In this document: in pieces, positions 55,070 through 64,000 of the stretch | Position numbering within the stretch: position 1 is the stretch's first letter | How the letters are laid out: every line of letters starts with the position of its first letter | Assembly (NCBI RefSeq): GCF_036373705.1 | Contig: NC_089864.1 | Span: 3,625,001-3,689,000 of the forward strand | Source: Amia ocellicauda | Lineage: Eukaryota; Chordata; Actinopteri; Amiiformes; Amiidae | Direction of reading: 5' to 3' | Length of the DNA stretch: 64,000 bases | Translations under genes and position numbers: made by a program | Notes under the pieces: generated by a model | Database searches by the model: none | What the model saw: the letters and a program-made list of their open reading frames with translations, nothing else | What the model was told of the DNA's origin: nothing

Positions 55070-55132
55070 CTGTTATGGCAGCTCCCAGTTCTTCCGCTGT
55101 GGCATAATCTGACTCTTCAATATCTTGATGCT
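55070..55132 (-). CDS. Receptor-tail-like exon (SDYATA)
   Basis: - strand acceptor CCCCCTACAG, phase 1. It encodes HQDIEESDYATAEELGAAIT. The tyrosine motif SDYATA keeps Ser at -2, with Ala at +3. No GT donor sits at the expected end; the frame stays open into GAFTVLSVLGNIYYV. It is most likely part of a dead or inverted copy of the long-tailed receptor. Confidence 0.4.
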
Positions 55133-55775
55133 CTGTAGGGGGGAGACACACTCAGAGTCAGTTCACACAGCGGTCAGTGGGACACGTAACAGCAGTAATT
55201 ATAGATGTAACAGGAGGAGAGACACTAGCCAGAGCCCAGCAGACACTTCTTGTGTTACTGTATGTGGCCCCAGACTGTCTGTAGCTTTGCCTGCTCTGAC
55301 CCCACGTCATAAAATAGTTGTGTAAGGATTGTATTGCTTTTGGCACTGACTTTGGATTACTTTAGGTAGGACTGATGCTGTGTTTTGTTCTCAGTTGAGA
55401 TTAGGAGTCCACTGTAACTTCACATCTGTCCACTAGATGGTCATTTACCGTGGTTGCACCTCAGGGTGATTTTTGTGGTCTTTTTTGTATTCTTTTTGTA
55501 AATATAAAATAAAAATAAGGTACCATGTTTTGAAATGCTTTTAATTGAATGTATGAATAGCATGAACATGGATTGCTTTGTAAGGTTTAAGATGCCAGTA
55601 CACTGTATGTACTGTGAATGGACATTTCTAAAATTACATGATGTCTGTGCCACGTCTGTACCTGAAGAACGAAACAGAAATTCAATCACACACCATTTAG
55701 AGAATTAAAGAAAAAGTAATGATAATAATGAACTTATCTTGTGCATGCTTGTATATAAACCACACACACACAAAC

Positions 55776-56132
55776 ACACACACGCCAGGTTGTGAGCCCT
55801 CAGGCTGCAGTCTGTGGTTAAGGGTTGGCATTTTGTGGTATTAAACGTGTAATTGTCACACTATGTTATGGCCTGTTATAAGAATAGGACACTTGACATT
55901 TTGAACTCTTGACTGCACTGTTTCTGCTACTACTACCACTGACATGACTCCCCACTCGGCTAAAATCACTGCTGCTTCTTTCAGCACTAATACTAGTCTG
56001 TGCGTCAGGATCAGAGATTTTCATTGTGTTAGGATTTGAGTTGAAGTCTTGCCACCGGCTGAAGGGACGAATAGAAGAGTCAGTGCAGTCGAGTGTGCAG
56101 TCTCTCAGTGCGCAGACGAGAGATCACACACA
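55776..56132 (-). repeat. Long inverted repeat, right arm
   Basis: Reverse complement of 50245-50612 with few differences. Together the arms bracket about 5.2 kb that contains the minisatellite at 51.8 kb, the relic signal exon and the relic tail exons. Confidence 0.85.
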
Positions 56133-56746
56133 TTAAACACACACACACACACACTTCAGACATCAAGATTAACACATATAGTGCGATATTTAGATGTATG
56201 CACAAGATATATAGAAATACACAAAACCCATTGTCTATAAAAATCTTACTCTGTTTCAAACCATATCGAGTTTGGTGAACAGTGGAGCATAACTAGGTGT
56301 TCCCTGAAGGATCGATTTAATTTCTCTGACTTGTCTTTACATAGCATGAGATTTGATGCTGGGCAATTTACAGTAGTATACTGAACAGAGCTACAAGTGT
56401 AGGTGTAGGAGGGCAATTCCGTACCCCAAACAAGACCTAGTTGTTAATATAGGATGCAAAAATGTCATCCCTTGTGCTCTGAGAAATGATCAAGTTCAGT
56501 GTTGTCAAGAGCAAGGCTTGTTGTGCTCTCTCCCATTGACGGCTATAGTCAGGGCCGCGTCCATGGCACTTGCTTGTAATGCAGGGTCTAGACCAGCCAC
56601 AAAACCTCAATCTCTCCATTTTAATAACCTGTGAATGCATCTTGCACAAGGCGTGTAATTTCAGCTGCATGAACCTCAAGTGTTTCTTTAGGCAGCCTAG
56701 GACATGCATTAACATGTAAAGTACAAAATCAAATGCTGTATGCAAG

Positions 56747-56977
56747 TCAAATAAAAAAGTTCGCAGGCACACCACATCCACAGCCCGTCTCACAGCGAGC
56801 ACAGCAGGAACCCGACACTGGAAACGGCAAGTGCTTTATGCTCGTCTTTACTCTTCGCCAACCGCTGCCCGCAGAAGATGTCATTCTGGATGAAGAAACG
56901 GGTTCAACGGGTCTGTATTTCAGCAGGTGTAGGTGCTGCGCACATCCCTGTCTGTAACCGTGCGCCCCGGCAGCCAT
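56747..56977 (-). other. Possible divergent first exon
   Basis: The - strand ATG at 56977 reads MAAGAHGYRQGCAQHLHLLK and stays open for 76 codons. It lies about 300 bp from, and divergent to, the IQCD start, as a bidirectional promoter partner would. No clear donor or downstream exon was found, so it may be a chance frame. Confidence 0.25.
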
Positions 56978-57173
56978 AGCCAGAGGAAGTGCAATGTGTA
57001 ATAGTCATGTAATCCAGTGAAGCCTCCCTACATAAAATATACACACCAAATGAACCGTGTGCGCAGTATAACAGCTACATGTGTTACTGCTATATCACAG
57101 TCTAAATTAAATCATTAACACCTCGACACACCCTGCTCTTCCTTTACTCACAAGATTGACAGTTGCTCGTTGA

Positions 57174-57178
57174 CCAAT
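57174..57178 (+). promoter_or_regulatory. CCAAT box of IQCD
   Basis: GACCAATGG about 120 bp before the probable start codon. Confidence 0.55.
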
Positions 57179-57188
57179 GGCTGCGTGT

Positions 57189-57197
57189 GGGCGGGGC
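57189..57197 (+). promoter_or_regulatory. GC box (Sp1-type) of IQCD
   Basis: GGGCGGGGC, 11 bp downstream of the CCAAT box. Confidence 0.55.
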
Positions 57198-57225
57198 TTC
57201 GCGCAACTACGCTGAGCAGACAAAC

Positions 57226-57239
57226 GTAACCATGGCGAC
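57226..57239 (+). promoter_or_regulatory. RFX X-box of IQCD
   Basis: GTAACCATGGCGAC matches the RFX X-box (GTNRCC, two-base spacer, RRNRAC) in both half-sites. RFX factors drive ciliary genes, which fits the gene downstream. The ATG inside it opens only a 7-codon frame ending in TAG at 57253. Confidence 0.7.
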
Positions 57240-57299
57240 GGAAGAACATAAATAGGGGCGCGGCCGCGTCGCGGCTGCATTGTTGCGGCGTGAGAGAGC

Positions 57300-58518
57300 A
57301 TGGAGGACCCCGCCCCCGGCCCCGGCCCCGCCCCCGGCCTCGGCCTCGGCCTCGGCCGTGCCCCCGCCACGCAAGAAACTAGATTACGTGGAGGCCGGCA
57401 TCGTGGGGGTGCTGGACGAAACCATCTATAACATAGAGTTTGCTGTCCTCCTGCCCTCGGTCCTGCCCAACCTGGATCGCTTCTCGGCGGTGCTGGGACC
57501 CGAGCTGGAGGGGGCTCTGTTGGAATACAGGCCCCACTATGACAGACTGGCAGCTTTGGAGGAGAGACACGCACAGGGCAGCACGGAGGCTTCAGAGATT
57601 GCGGAGCTGGGACTCACTTTCGACGACTCTCTCCGCAACGTGCTGAGGGTCCTGAAGGCCCACCCAGCTGCCCACCAGGCCCTGAAGGAGCAGATGGGCC
57701 CCAGCGAGGGGCAGGACGCTTTGCTGATTCAGGGGCTGTCGGAGCTGAAAGAGGTGGTGGTGGATATGTTCTTGACCAGCCCGGAAGAGGAGCAGGCGAT
57801 GGATCGCCGAATCCAGAAACTGACTCTCAAGTGCATCAAGCACCAGGTAACCAGCGCTGCGCTGGAGGAGAAGGTGGCTGCCGCCAAAAAGAAGAAGGAT
57901 GACACGATAAACCAGAAGCGTGAGATCTTCTTCAAGCTGCAGACCAAGCTGCACCATGAGGCCACGATCTCGGAGAAGTCCCTGAAACGCATGCAGCTGG
58001 AGGCGGACAGGCAGATGATGGCGGCTCAGAAGGCCTCAGAGCGCCGCTGCGCCGTCATGCAGCAGCAGCTGGAGCAGCTGTGCAAACATTACAAGACCCT
58101 CTGCACCGAGAACTGGGAGAAGCACCGGGCGATGAGGCAGATGAACCACAAGGTGGAGGCCGAGACTGAGAGCTGGCTGCAGAAGTACGACAGAGACATG
58201 GGAGCGTTGCAGGCGGAGCTGGACAGGCTGAATGTGGAGTATGCCGAGGAGCTGGAGCAGAGGCGCGAGCTGGAGCACAAACTGGCGGACATAGAGCCAG
58301 AGTGCGCGCGCATCCGGGAGAAGCGGCGCGTGGCTCTCAAGCTCAGGGAGCAGGAGGAGCGCGAGGCCTGCGCCGCCACCACAATCCAGGCCCTGTGGAG
58401 GAGCTACCAGCTGCGCAAGACGAAGGCTATGAAGGCTATGAAGGCCCAGAAGAAAGGTAAGAAGGGCAAGACCGGTAAGAGAGGACAGAAGGACAAGGGG
58501 AGAAAGGGCAAGAAATGA
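57300..58518 (+). CDS. iqcd: IQ domain-containing protein D / dynein regulatory complex subunit 10
   Basis: DRC10 is a coiled-coil subunit of the nexin-dynein regulatory complex of motile cilia and flagella. The conserved frame reads KKLDYVEAGIVGVLDETIYN near its start and LTFDDSLRNVLRVL at about residue 110-125. A long charged coiled coil with EKSLKRMQLEADRQ and WLQKYDRDMGALQAELDRLN follows. Near the C-terminus is an IQ motif TIQALWRSYQLRK (IQxxxRxxxxR, calmodulin-type), then a Lys/Gly-rich end (KKGKKGKTGKRGQK) as in the mammalian protein. The conserved frame is open from 57280 to TGA at 58516-58518. The best ATG (57300, AGAGCATGGAG) is one base out of frame with it and alone reaches a stop at 57429. 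The shift must lie in the GC-rich repeat at 57305-57360. No intron interrupts the frame. Identity is secure; the start is not. Confidence 0.88.
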
Positions 58519-58625
58519 ACTGTTTCCAGCCCGCCCTCTGTAGAGAATACGCCAGAGTAGTCAGTGTGAGACCCCTCTGAGCACATTGAGGCACCGTATG
58601 GGGACATGATCCGCCCTGTGCTACA

Positions 58626-59420
58626 CACGCACACACACACGCACGCCTAACACTGGGACACTCTTTACACTGAGAAGCACGCACGCCTTACACTGAGACA
58701 CGCCTTACACTGAGACACGCTTTACACTGAGACGCACGCACGCATGCCTTACACTGAGACGCACCTTACACTGAGACGCACACGCTTTACACTGAGATGC
58801 ACACACATGCACGCCTTTCACTGAGACACCCACGCACGCACGCCTTACAGTGAGACGCACGCATGCTTTACACTGAGACACACACATGCACACACTTTAC
58901 ACTGAGACGCCCACGCACACACGCCTTACACTGAGACACGCTTTACACTGAGACGCACACACGCCTTACACTGAGACACGCTTTACACTGAGACGCACGC
59001 ACGCATGCCTTACACTGAGACATGCCTTACACTGAGACGCACACACGCCTTACACTGAGACACGCTTTACACTGAGACGCCCACACACGCACGCCTTACA
59101 CTGAGACGCATGCACACTTTACACTGAGACACACACACGCGCACGCTTTACACTGAGACGCCCACGCAAGCATGCCTTACACTGAGACGCACACACACGC
59201 ACGTCTTTCACTGAGACGCCCACGCACGCATGCCTTACACTGAGACACGCCTTACAGTGAGACGCACACACGCTTTACACTGAGATGCACGCAGACCTTA
59301 CACTGAGATGCCCACGCAGGCATGCCTTACACTGAGACATGCCCTACACTGAGATGCACACACACGCACGCCTTACACTGAGACGCACGCGCACGCACAC
59401 GCATACGCACACACTATATT
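58626..59420 (+). repeat. Minisatellite in IQCD 3' UTR
   Basis: Units of TTACACTGAGACGCACGC with (AC/GC)n linkers of varying length, more than 30 copies. It starts about 110 bp after the stop codon and lies before the poly(A) signal. Confidence 0.95.
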
Positions 59421-59557
59421 CTGAGATGCACAAACTCTATATTAATTGTATTGCCTTTCAGGCCCAAGGTTGTTTATATGCTTAATTTCCAAAAGTTAAA
59501 AACTTAAAGTAGGGTGTGGGGAAAAGTTATTGTTTACTCATTGTGAGTCTTCTAACG

Positions 59558-59563
59558 AATAAA
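59558..59563 (+). terminator. Poly(A) signal AATAAA of IQCD
   Basis: AACGAATAAAGATT followed by a GT-rich stretch (TTTTGTGTGTTTTGTGTG) typical of cleavage regions. It gives a 3' UTR of about 1.05 kb. Confidence 0.65.
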
Positions 59564-59609
59564 GATTAATATTGTAATGTTTATTTTGTGTGTTTTGTGT
59601 GCTTGGGTC

Positions 59610-60242
59610 TAGGGCTGGGTGGCATACCGTAAAAAACGATATACCGGTGTTCATTTACGGACCGTTTTGGAATTTTACTATACCTTCATACCGGTATTTA
59701 AAAGTTTTGAATAATTTACTATTTACTGTGTCATTGAGTCATAGCATTCAGCTACCAATAAACTGGATCGTGTTTGCGTATCCCACAACTTGGTGCGTCG
59801 GCTGCCTGAGACTGCTCTGTCTGACATGAGACGCATCTGATCAAAAAACGCTGATAGCGTTCGTGTAATGCAAATTTCGACAGATCTGCGCAGATCTGCA
59901 CAAATATTGAAAATAAACTCCATGTGCATTGCGTGTTGACATAAATAAACGTGATAAATGCACAATGAATGAAGACGAGATGGAGGAAAGCAGTGTGGCT
60001 GAAACTTCACAGCAAAGTGACCCCAGTGAATCTGTCCTGAAGACAGGTGCATCGTCGATAGTGTGGACATTATTTGTTTTCAAGACAACTGACACAGAAC
60101 AGGAAACGTAATTCAATGTCATTTGTGTCCTATTATTTTTGATTTATGAACAGTATAAAATGGCCATTAAAAAATACCGTCATACCGTCAAGAATGTGAA
60201 AAATACAGCGGTATTGTATTTTGGCCATATCGCCCAGTCCTA
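59610..60242. mobile_element. hAT-type element, 633 bp, perfect 8-bp duplication
   Basis: Inverted ends TAGGGCTGGG and CCCAGTCCTA, flanked on both sides by CTTGGGTC (59602-59609 and 60243-60250). Sub-terminal ATACCG repeats are visible on both sides. Confidence 0.9.
59965..60111 (+). pseudogene. hAT transposase N-terminal remnant (BED-finger start)
   Basis: ATG at 59965 reads MNEDEMEESSVAETSQQSDP and then SSIVWTLFVFKTTDTEQET, ending at a stop. The S-x-VW-x-x-F block resembles the beginning of a BED zinc finger in hAT/ZBED transposases. The rest of the transposase is deleted. Confidence 0.5.
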
Positions 60243-60654
60243 CTTGGGTCTCTAACCTGTGTGAGAATGAGTTACATCTAGTAAATCTAGTCTCGTCCTG
60301 GAGGGGCCCACAAGCAAGCCGCTTTTCTTGAGTTTGCTTTTGAGTGGATTCCCACCTGATGTACGATGTGAACAAGGAGAGGGCTTCAGTAGGTTTGCTG
60401 AACAGGATGGGGAATTCCATTTAAAGGAATGAAAAACTCGGGGGTGGATTTCGAAGACGCGCAGAGAATGGGTTCGCACTGCACTAATGGCAGGGGCCAC
60501 TGTGCACTCGCCCACCCTGAGCCTGGACAGCCTCAATCTAGTTAATTTCACAGGCCACCACGTATGCACACTTTTCCAATTCTTCATTAATTAGGTGCTT
60601 ATTCAATTAAGGGAACTCGGGTGTTTAAGGTATAAAAAGGGATCCATATCTCTC

Positions 60655-61560
60655 GATCCCCTTGGAATCCACCACACTCTCTCCTTCTTCTTCCGCAAAA
60701 AATCTAGGAGTCACCCTTGATCCTGCGCTCTCCTACACCCAGCACATCCGGATCCATCACTTCATCACCGACTACTCGACTCAGCTGCTCGTCCAGTCAC
60801 TGGTCCTCTCCCGCCTGGACTACTGCAACTCCCTCCTGGCCGGTCTGCCTGCATCTACTACCCGCTGCTCCAGCTCATCCAGAACTCTGCGGCTCGTCTG
60901 GTGTCTCACTGCCACGATTCGCACACGCTACTCCACTGCTCCGCTCCCTCCAGTTCAAGACAATGACCCTCACCTACCGCTGTCTCGACCACACTGCACC
61001 AAGCTACCTTCAGTCACTCGTCTCTCCATACATCCCCTCCAGACCACTGCGCTCCTCCAGTGCCAGAAGACTAACTCTGCCTCCTCTCCACTCTCCTTCC
61101 TCCAGAGCCGCTCCTTCTCATCCCTGGACCCTAAATGGTGGAACGACTTGCCCACCGAAGTCAAAACAGCAGAGTCCTTGACCTCATTCCGGCGCTTACT
61201 CAAGACGCATCTCTTCCGACAGCACTTGTAATATTAGTCCTCTACCCCTGCTAGATAGCACTTCACAGTTTTTATTATGCTTCTCGCGTTCTTGATTGTT
61301 TTCCTCCTTGCTCCCTTTCCCGTAGCCCTTGACTGTGACCCTACATCTTGACAGCACTTAGCTTTCACCGTCCAGGATGTAGGACCTCACTTACTGTACT
61401 TATGTAAATTGTAAATTGTAATTTGTAAAATGTATTATTTTGAATTGCTGTTTTAGCTAAATTGAATTTGTAATGATTGATGCCTTGTACTTAACTGTAT
61501 TATTGCACTTTGTTTTGCACTTATGTTGTAAGTCGCCCTGGATAAGGGCGTCTGCCAAGA
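60655..61560 (+). mobile_element. L2-type LINE 3' end
   Basis: The coding remnant (60662-61231) has SSSAKNLGVTLDPALSYTQH, LSRLDYCNSLLAGLPAST, then after a frame slip SRSFSSLDPKWWNDLPTE and SFRRLLKTHLF, the C-terminal RT end of L2-type LINEs. The 3' tail GTAAGTCGCCCTGGATAAGG is the one shared with SINEs in this window. Confidence 0.85.
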
Positions 61561-61615
<55 letters not shown>

Positions 61616-61616
61616 T
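61561..61616 (+). repeat. (TAA)n tail of the LINE
   Basis: AATAATAAT run directly after the L2-type tail, the usual LINE/SINE 3' microsatellite. Confidence 0.9.
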
Positions 61617-62040
61617 CTTATGATGACGTTATCAAGAAATCTAGGAAATCTAGGGGAAAATCTGGTTGATGGGGCATCAAACGTGCATAAAATGTTAGTT
61701 TGTAATGATTTTCGTGTCTTTTCTGATTTCCGCCATTGACTTCCATCAAAGCAGCTCCAGAGTTAGCGCCCCCGTGACGTCACAGCATCTTTTTCGATCT
61801 GTGATATCTGGTACATAGTATGAGCTAGACGTAAAAAATTCACTGCACAGAATGTGTTTCTACTTACAGAATAACCAGAGAAAATATGCAATTTCGTGGG
61901 AGTTTCCCCTTTAAGTAAATTACAATTAATAAGTTAAGATCTACATTGTGATATGTAAAAACTGGTAATTCTGCATTAAAATGAAATAAATACATTTGTA
62001 ATATTAGTACAGGGGAAAAAATAAGTCTGTTGCTTAAAAG

Positions 62041-63928
62041 ACAAAGTACTGTACTGTATATATACACCTGGACACACACACTGACTGTACTGTATATATA
62101 CACCTGGACACACACACTGACTGTACTGTATATATACACCTGGACACACACACTGACTGTACTGTATATATACACCTGAGACACACACACTGACTGTACT
62201 GTATATATACACCTGGAGACACACTGACTGTACTGTATATATACACCTGGACACACACTGACTGTACTGTATATATACACCTGAGACACACACTGACTGT
62301 ACTGTACTGTATATATACACCTGGAGACACACTGACTGTACTGTATATATACACCTGGACACACACTGACTGTACTGTACTGTATATATACACCTGGAGA
62401 CACACTGACTGTACTGTATATATACACCTGGACACACACTGACTGTACTGTACTGTATATATACACCTGGAGACACACTGACTGTACTGTAAATATACAC
62501 CTGGCGTCACACACTGACTGTACTGTACTGTATATATACACCTGAGACACACACTGACTATACTGTATATATACACCTGACACACACACTGACTGTACTG
62601 TACTGTATATATACACCTGAGACACACACTGACTGTACTGTACTGTATATATACACCTGGAGACACACTGACTGTACTGTATATATACACCTGAGACACA
62701 CACTGACTGTACTGTACTGTATATATACACCTGGAGACACACTGACTGTACTGTAAATATACACCTGAGACACACACTGACTGTACTGTATATATACACC
62801 TAGAGAGACACACTGACTGTACTGTACTGTACTGTATATATACACCTGGAGTCACACACTGACTGTACTGTATATTTACACCTGAGACACACACTGACTG
62901 TACTGTACTGTATATATACACCTGGAGTCACACACTGACTGTACTGTATATATACACCATAGAGACACACTGACTGTACTGTACTGTATATATACACCTG
63001 GAGTCACACACTGACTGTACTGTATATATACACCTGAGACACACACTGACTGTACTGTATATATACACCTAGAGAGACACACTGACTGTACTGTACTGTA
63101 CTGTATATATACACCTGGAGTCACACACTGACTGTACTGTATATATACACCTGAGACACACACTGACTGTACTGTACTGTATATATACACCTGGAGTCAC
63201 ACACTGACTGTACTGTATATATACACCTGAGACACACACTGACTGTACTGTATATATACACCTAGAGACACACACTGACTGTACTGTACTGTACTGTATA
63301 TATACACCTGGAGTCACACACTGACTGTACTGTATATATACACCTGAGACACACACTGACTGTACTGTACTGTATATATACACCTGGAGTCACACACTGA
63401 CTGTACTGTATATATACACCTGGAGTCACACACTGACTGTACTGTATATATACACCTGAGACACACACTGACTGTACTATATATATACACCTGAGACACA
63501 CACTGACTGTACTGTATATATACACCTGAGACACACACTGACTGTACTGTACTGTATATATACACCTGGAGTCACACACTGACTGTACTGTATATATACA
63601 CCTGAGACACACATTGACTGTACTGTACTGTATATATACACCTGAGACACACACTGACTGTACTGTATATATACACCATAGAGACACACTTACTGTACTG
63701 TACTGTATATATACACCTGGAGTCACACACTGACTGTACTGTATATATACACCTGAGACACACACTGACTGTACTGTACTGTACTGTATATATACACCTG
63801 CAGTCACACACTGACTGTACTGTATATATACACCTGAGACACACACTGACTGTACTGTACTGTATATATACACCTGGAGTCACACACTGACTGTACTGTA
63901 TATATACACCTAGAGAGACACACTGACG
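62041..63928 (-). repeat. ~35-bp minisatellite, 1.9-kb array, orientation -
   Basis: Unit CTGTACTGTATATATACACC followed by TGGAGACACACTGA or TGAGACACACACTGA, more than 50 copies. Length variation comes from extra GTACT steps and from GAGTCACA and ACAT(A)GAGA variants. It shows higher-order pattern: blocks of 4-5 units repeat beyond 62800. All - strand frames are open, encoding repeats such as GVYIQYSQCV, which is an artefact. Confidence 0.97.
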
Positions 63929-64000
63929 GGAGCCCCTGTAATGTATATATTCACTTATATAGTCATTTAATGGGGCCATTGTAATGAACGTTATGTACAT

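Noticed and set aside
57107..57574. 155-codon frame on - opposite the IQCD 5' end
   Set aside because: Antisense shadow of a GC-rich coding region; Pro/Arg-rich, with no start context or domain.
57592..58382. Several - strand frames across IQCD
   Set aside because: Shadows of the + strand coiled-coil frame, where Leu/Ser-rich antisense frames are expected.
62034..62921. Long open frames on - (up to 311 codons) rich in GVYIQYSQCV
   Set aside because: They are translations of a ~35-bp tandem repeat that is open in every frame; no splice sites, start context or domain.

Overview
The window looks like vertebrate nuclear DNA, most likely from a ray-finned fish. It has short symmetric exons between long introns, several Tc1-like transposons, hAT elements with 8-bp target duplications, CR1/L2-type LINE fragments, tRNA-derived SINEs with an L2-type tail, and very dense microsatellites and minisatellites. 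Nothing prokaryotic is present. The species cannot be named from the sequence alone.

Region 1 (about 4.8-20.8 kb, + strand) holds the 3' part of a membrane receptor gene. Its N-terminal, presumably ligand-binding, exons must lie left of position 1 or be absent. Nine tiny Ser/Thr-rich or charged stalk exons sit in tandemly duplicated units whose introns carry a 5-bp CACTA/CACTG satellite. A transmembrane exon (13672-13770) follows, then ten short cytoplasmic exons. Each of these carries one copy of a tyrosine motif of the ITIM/ITSM type or a mutated version of it. Every exon boundary is phase 1, so cassettes can be gained, lost or skipped without breaking frame.

Region 2 (about 24.2-36.3 kb, - strand) holds a tandem family of short-tailed immunoglobulin-domain receptors. 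One copy is complete on paper (signal peptide 35548-35476, two V-type domains, a stalk exon, and a TM/tail exon ending at 32029). A second copy has a signal peptide, one V-type domain and several stalk exons (28964-26770). A third is a relic with an ACG in place of the start codon, a truncated Ig exon and a TM exon (about 26.08-24.25 kb). A lone TM exon of a fourth copy lies at 36219-36053. Long-tailed ITIM-like and short-tailed receptors lying together on opposite strands suggest a paired-receptor immune cluster. That functional reading is inference.

Region 3 (about 37.8-46 kb) is a transposon park: one broken Tc1-like element, then three closely related Tc1-like copies side by side, one with an intact 347-codon transposase. 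Region 4 (46-57 kb) holds scattered exon-like remains: a THAP-like zinc-finger start, an unidentified coiled-coil terminal exon, a decayed signal exon and decayed receptor-tail exons. Part of it is bracketed by a ~350-bp inverted repeat.

Region 5 (57.1-59.6 kb, + strand) is a ciliary gene, IQCD/DRC10, as one uninterrupted reading frame. Its promoter has a CCAAT box, a GC box and a good RFX X-box, but the first good ATG is out of frame with the conserved body by one base. Beyond it lie a minisatellite 3' UTR, a hAT element with a perfect target duplication, an L2-type LINE end, and a 1.9-kb tandem array that also occurs, inverted, at 42.4 kb.
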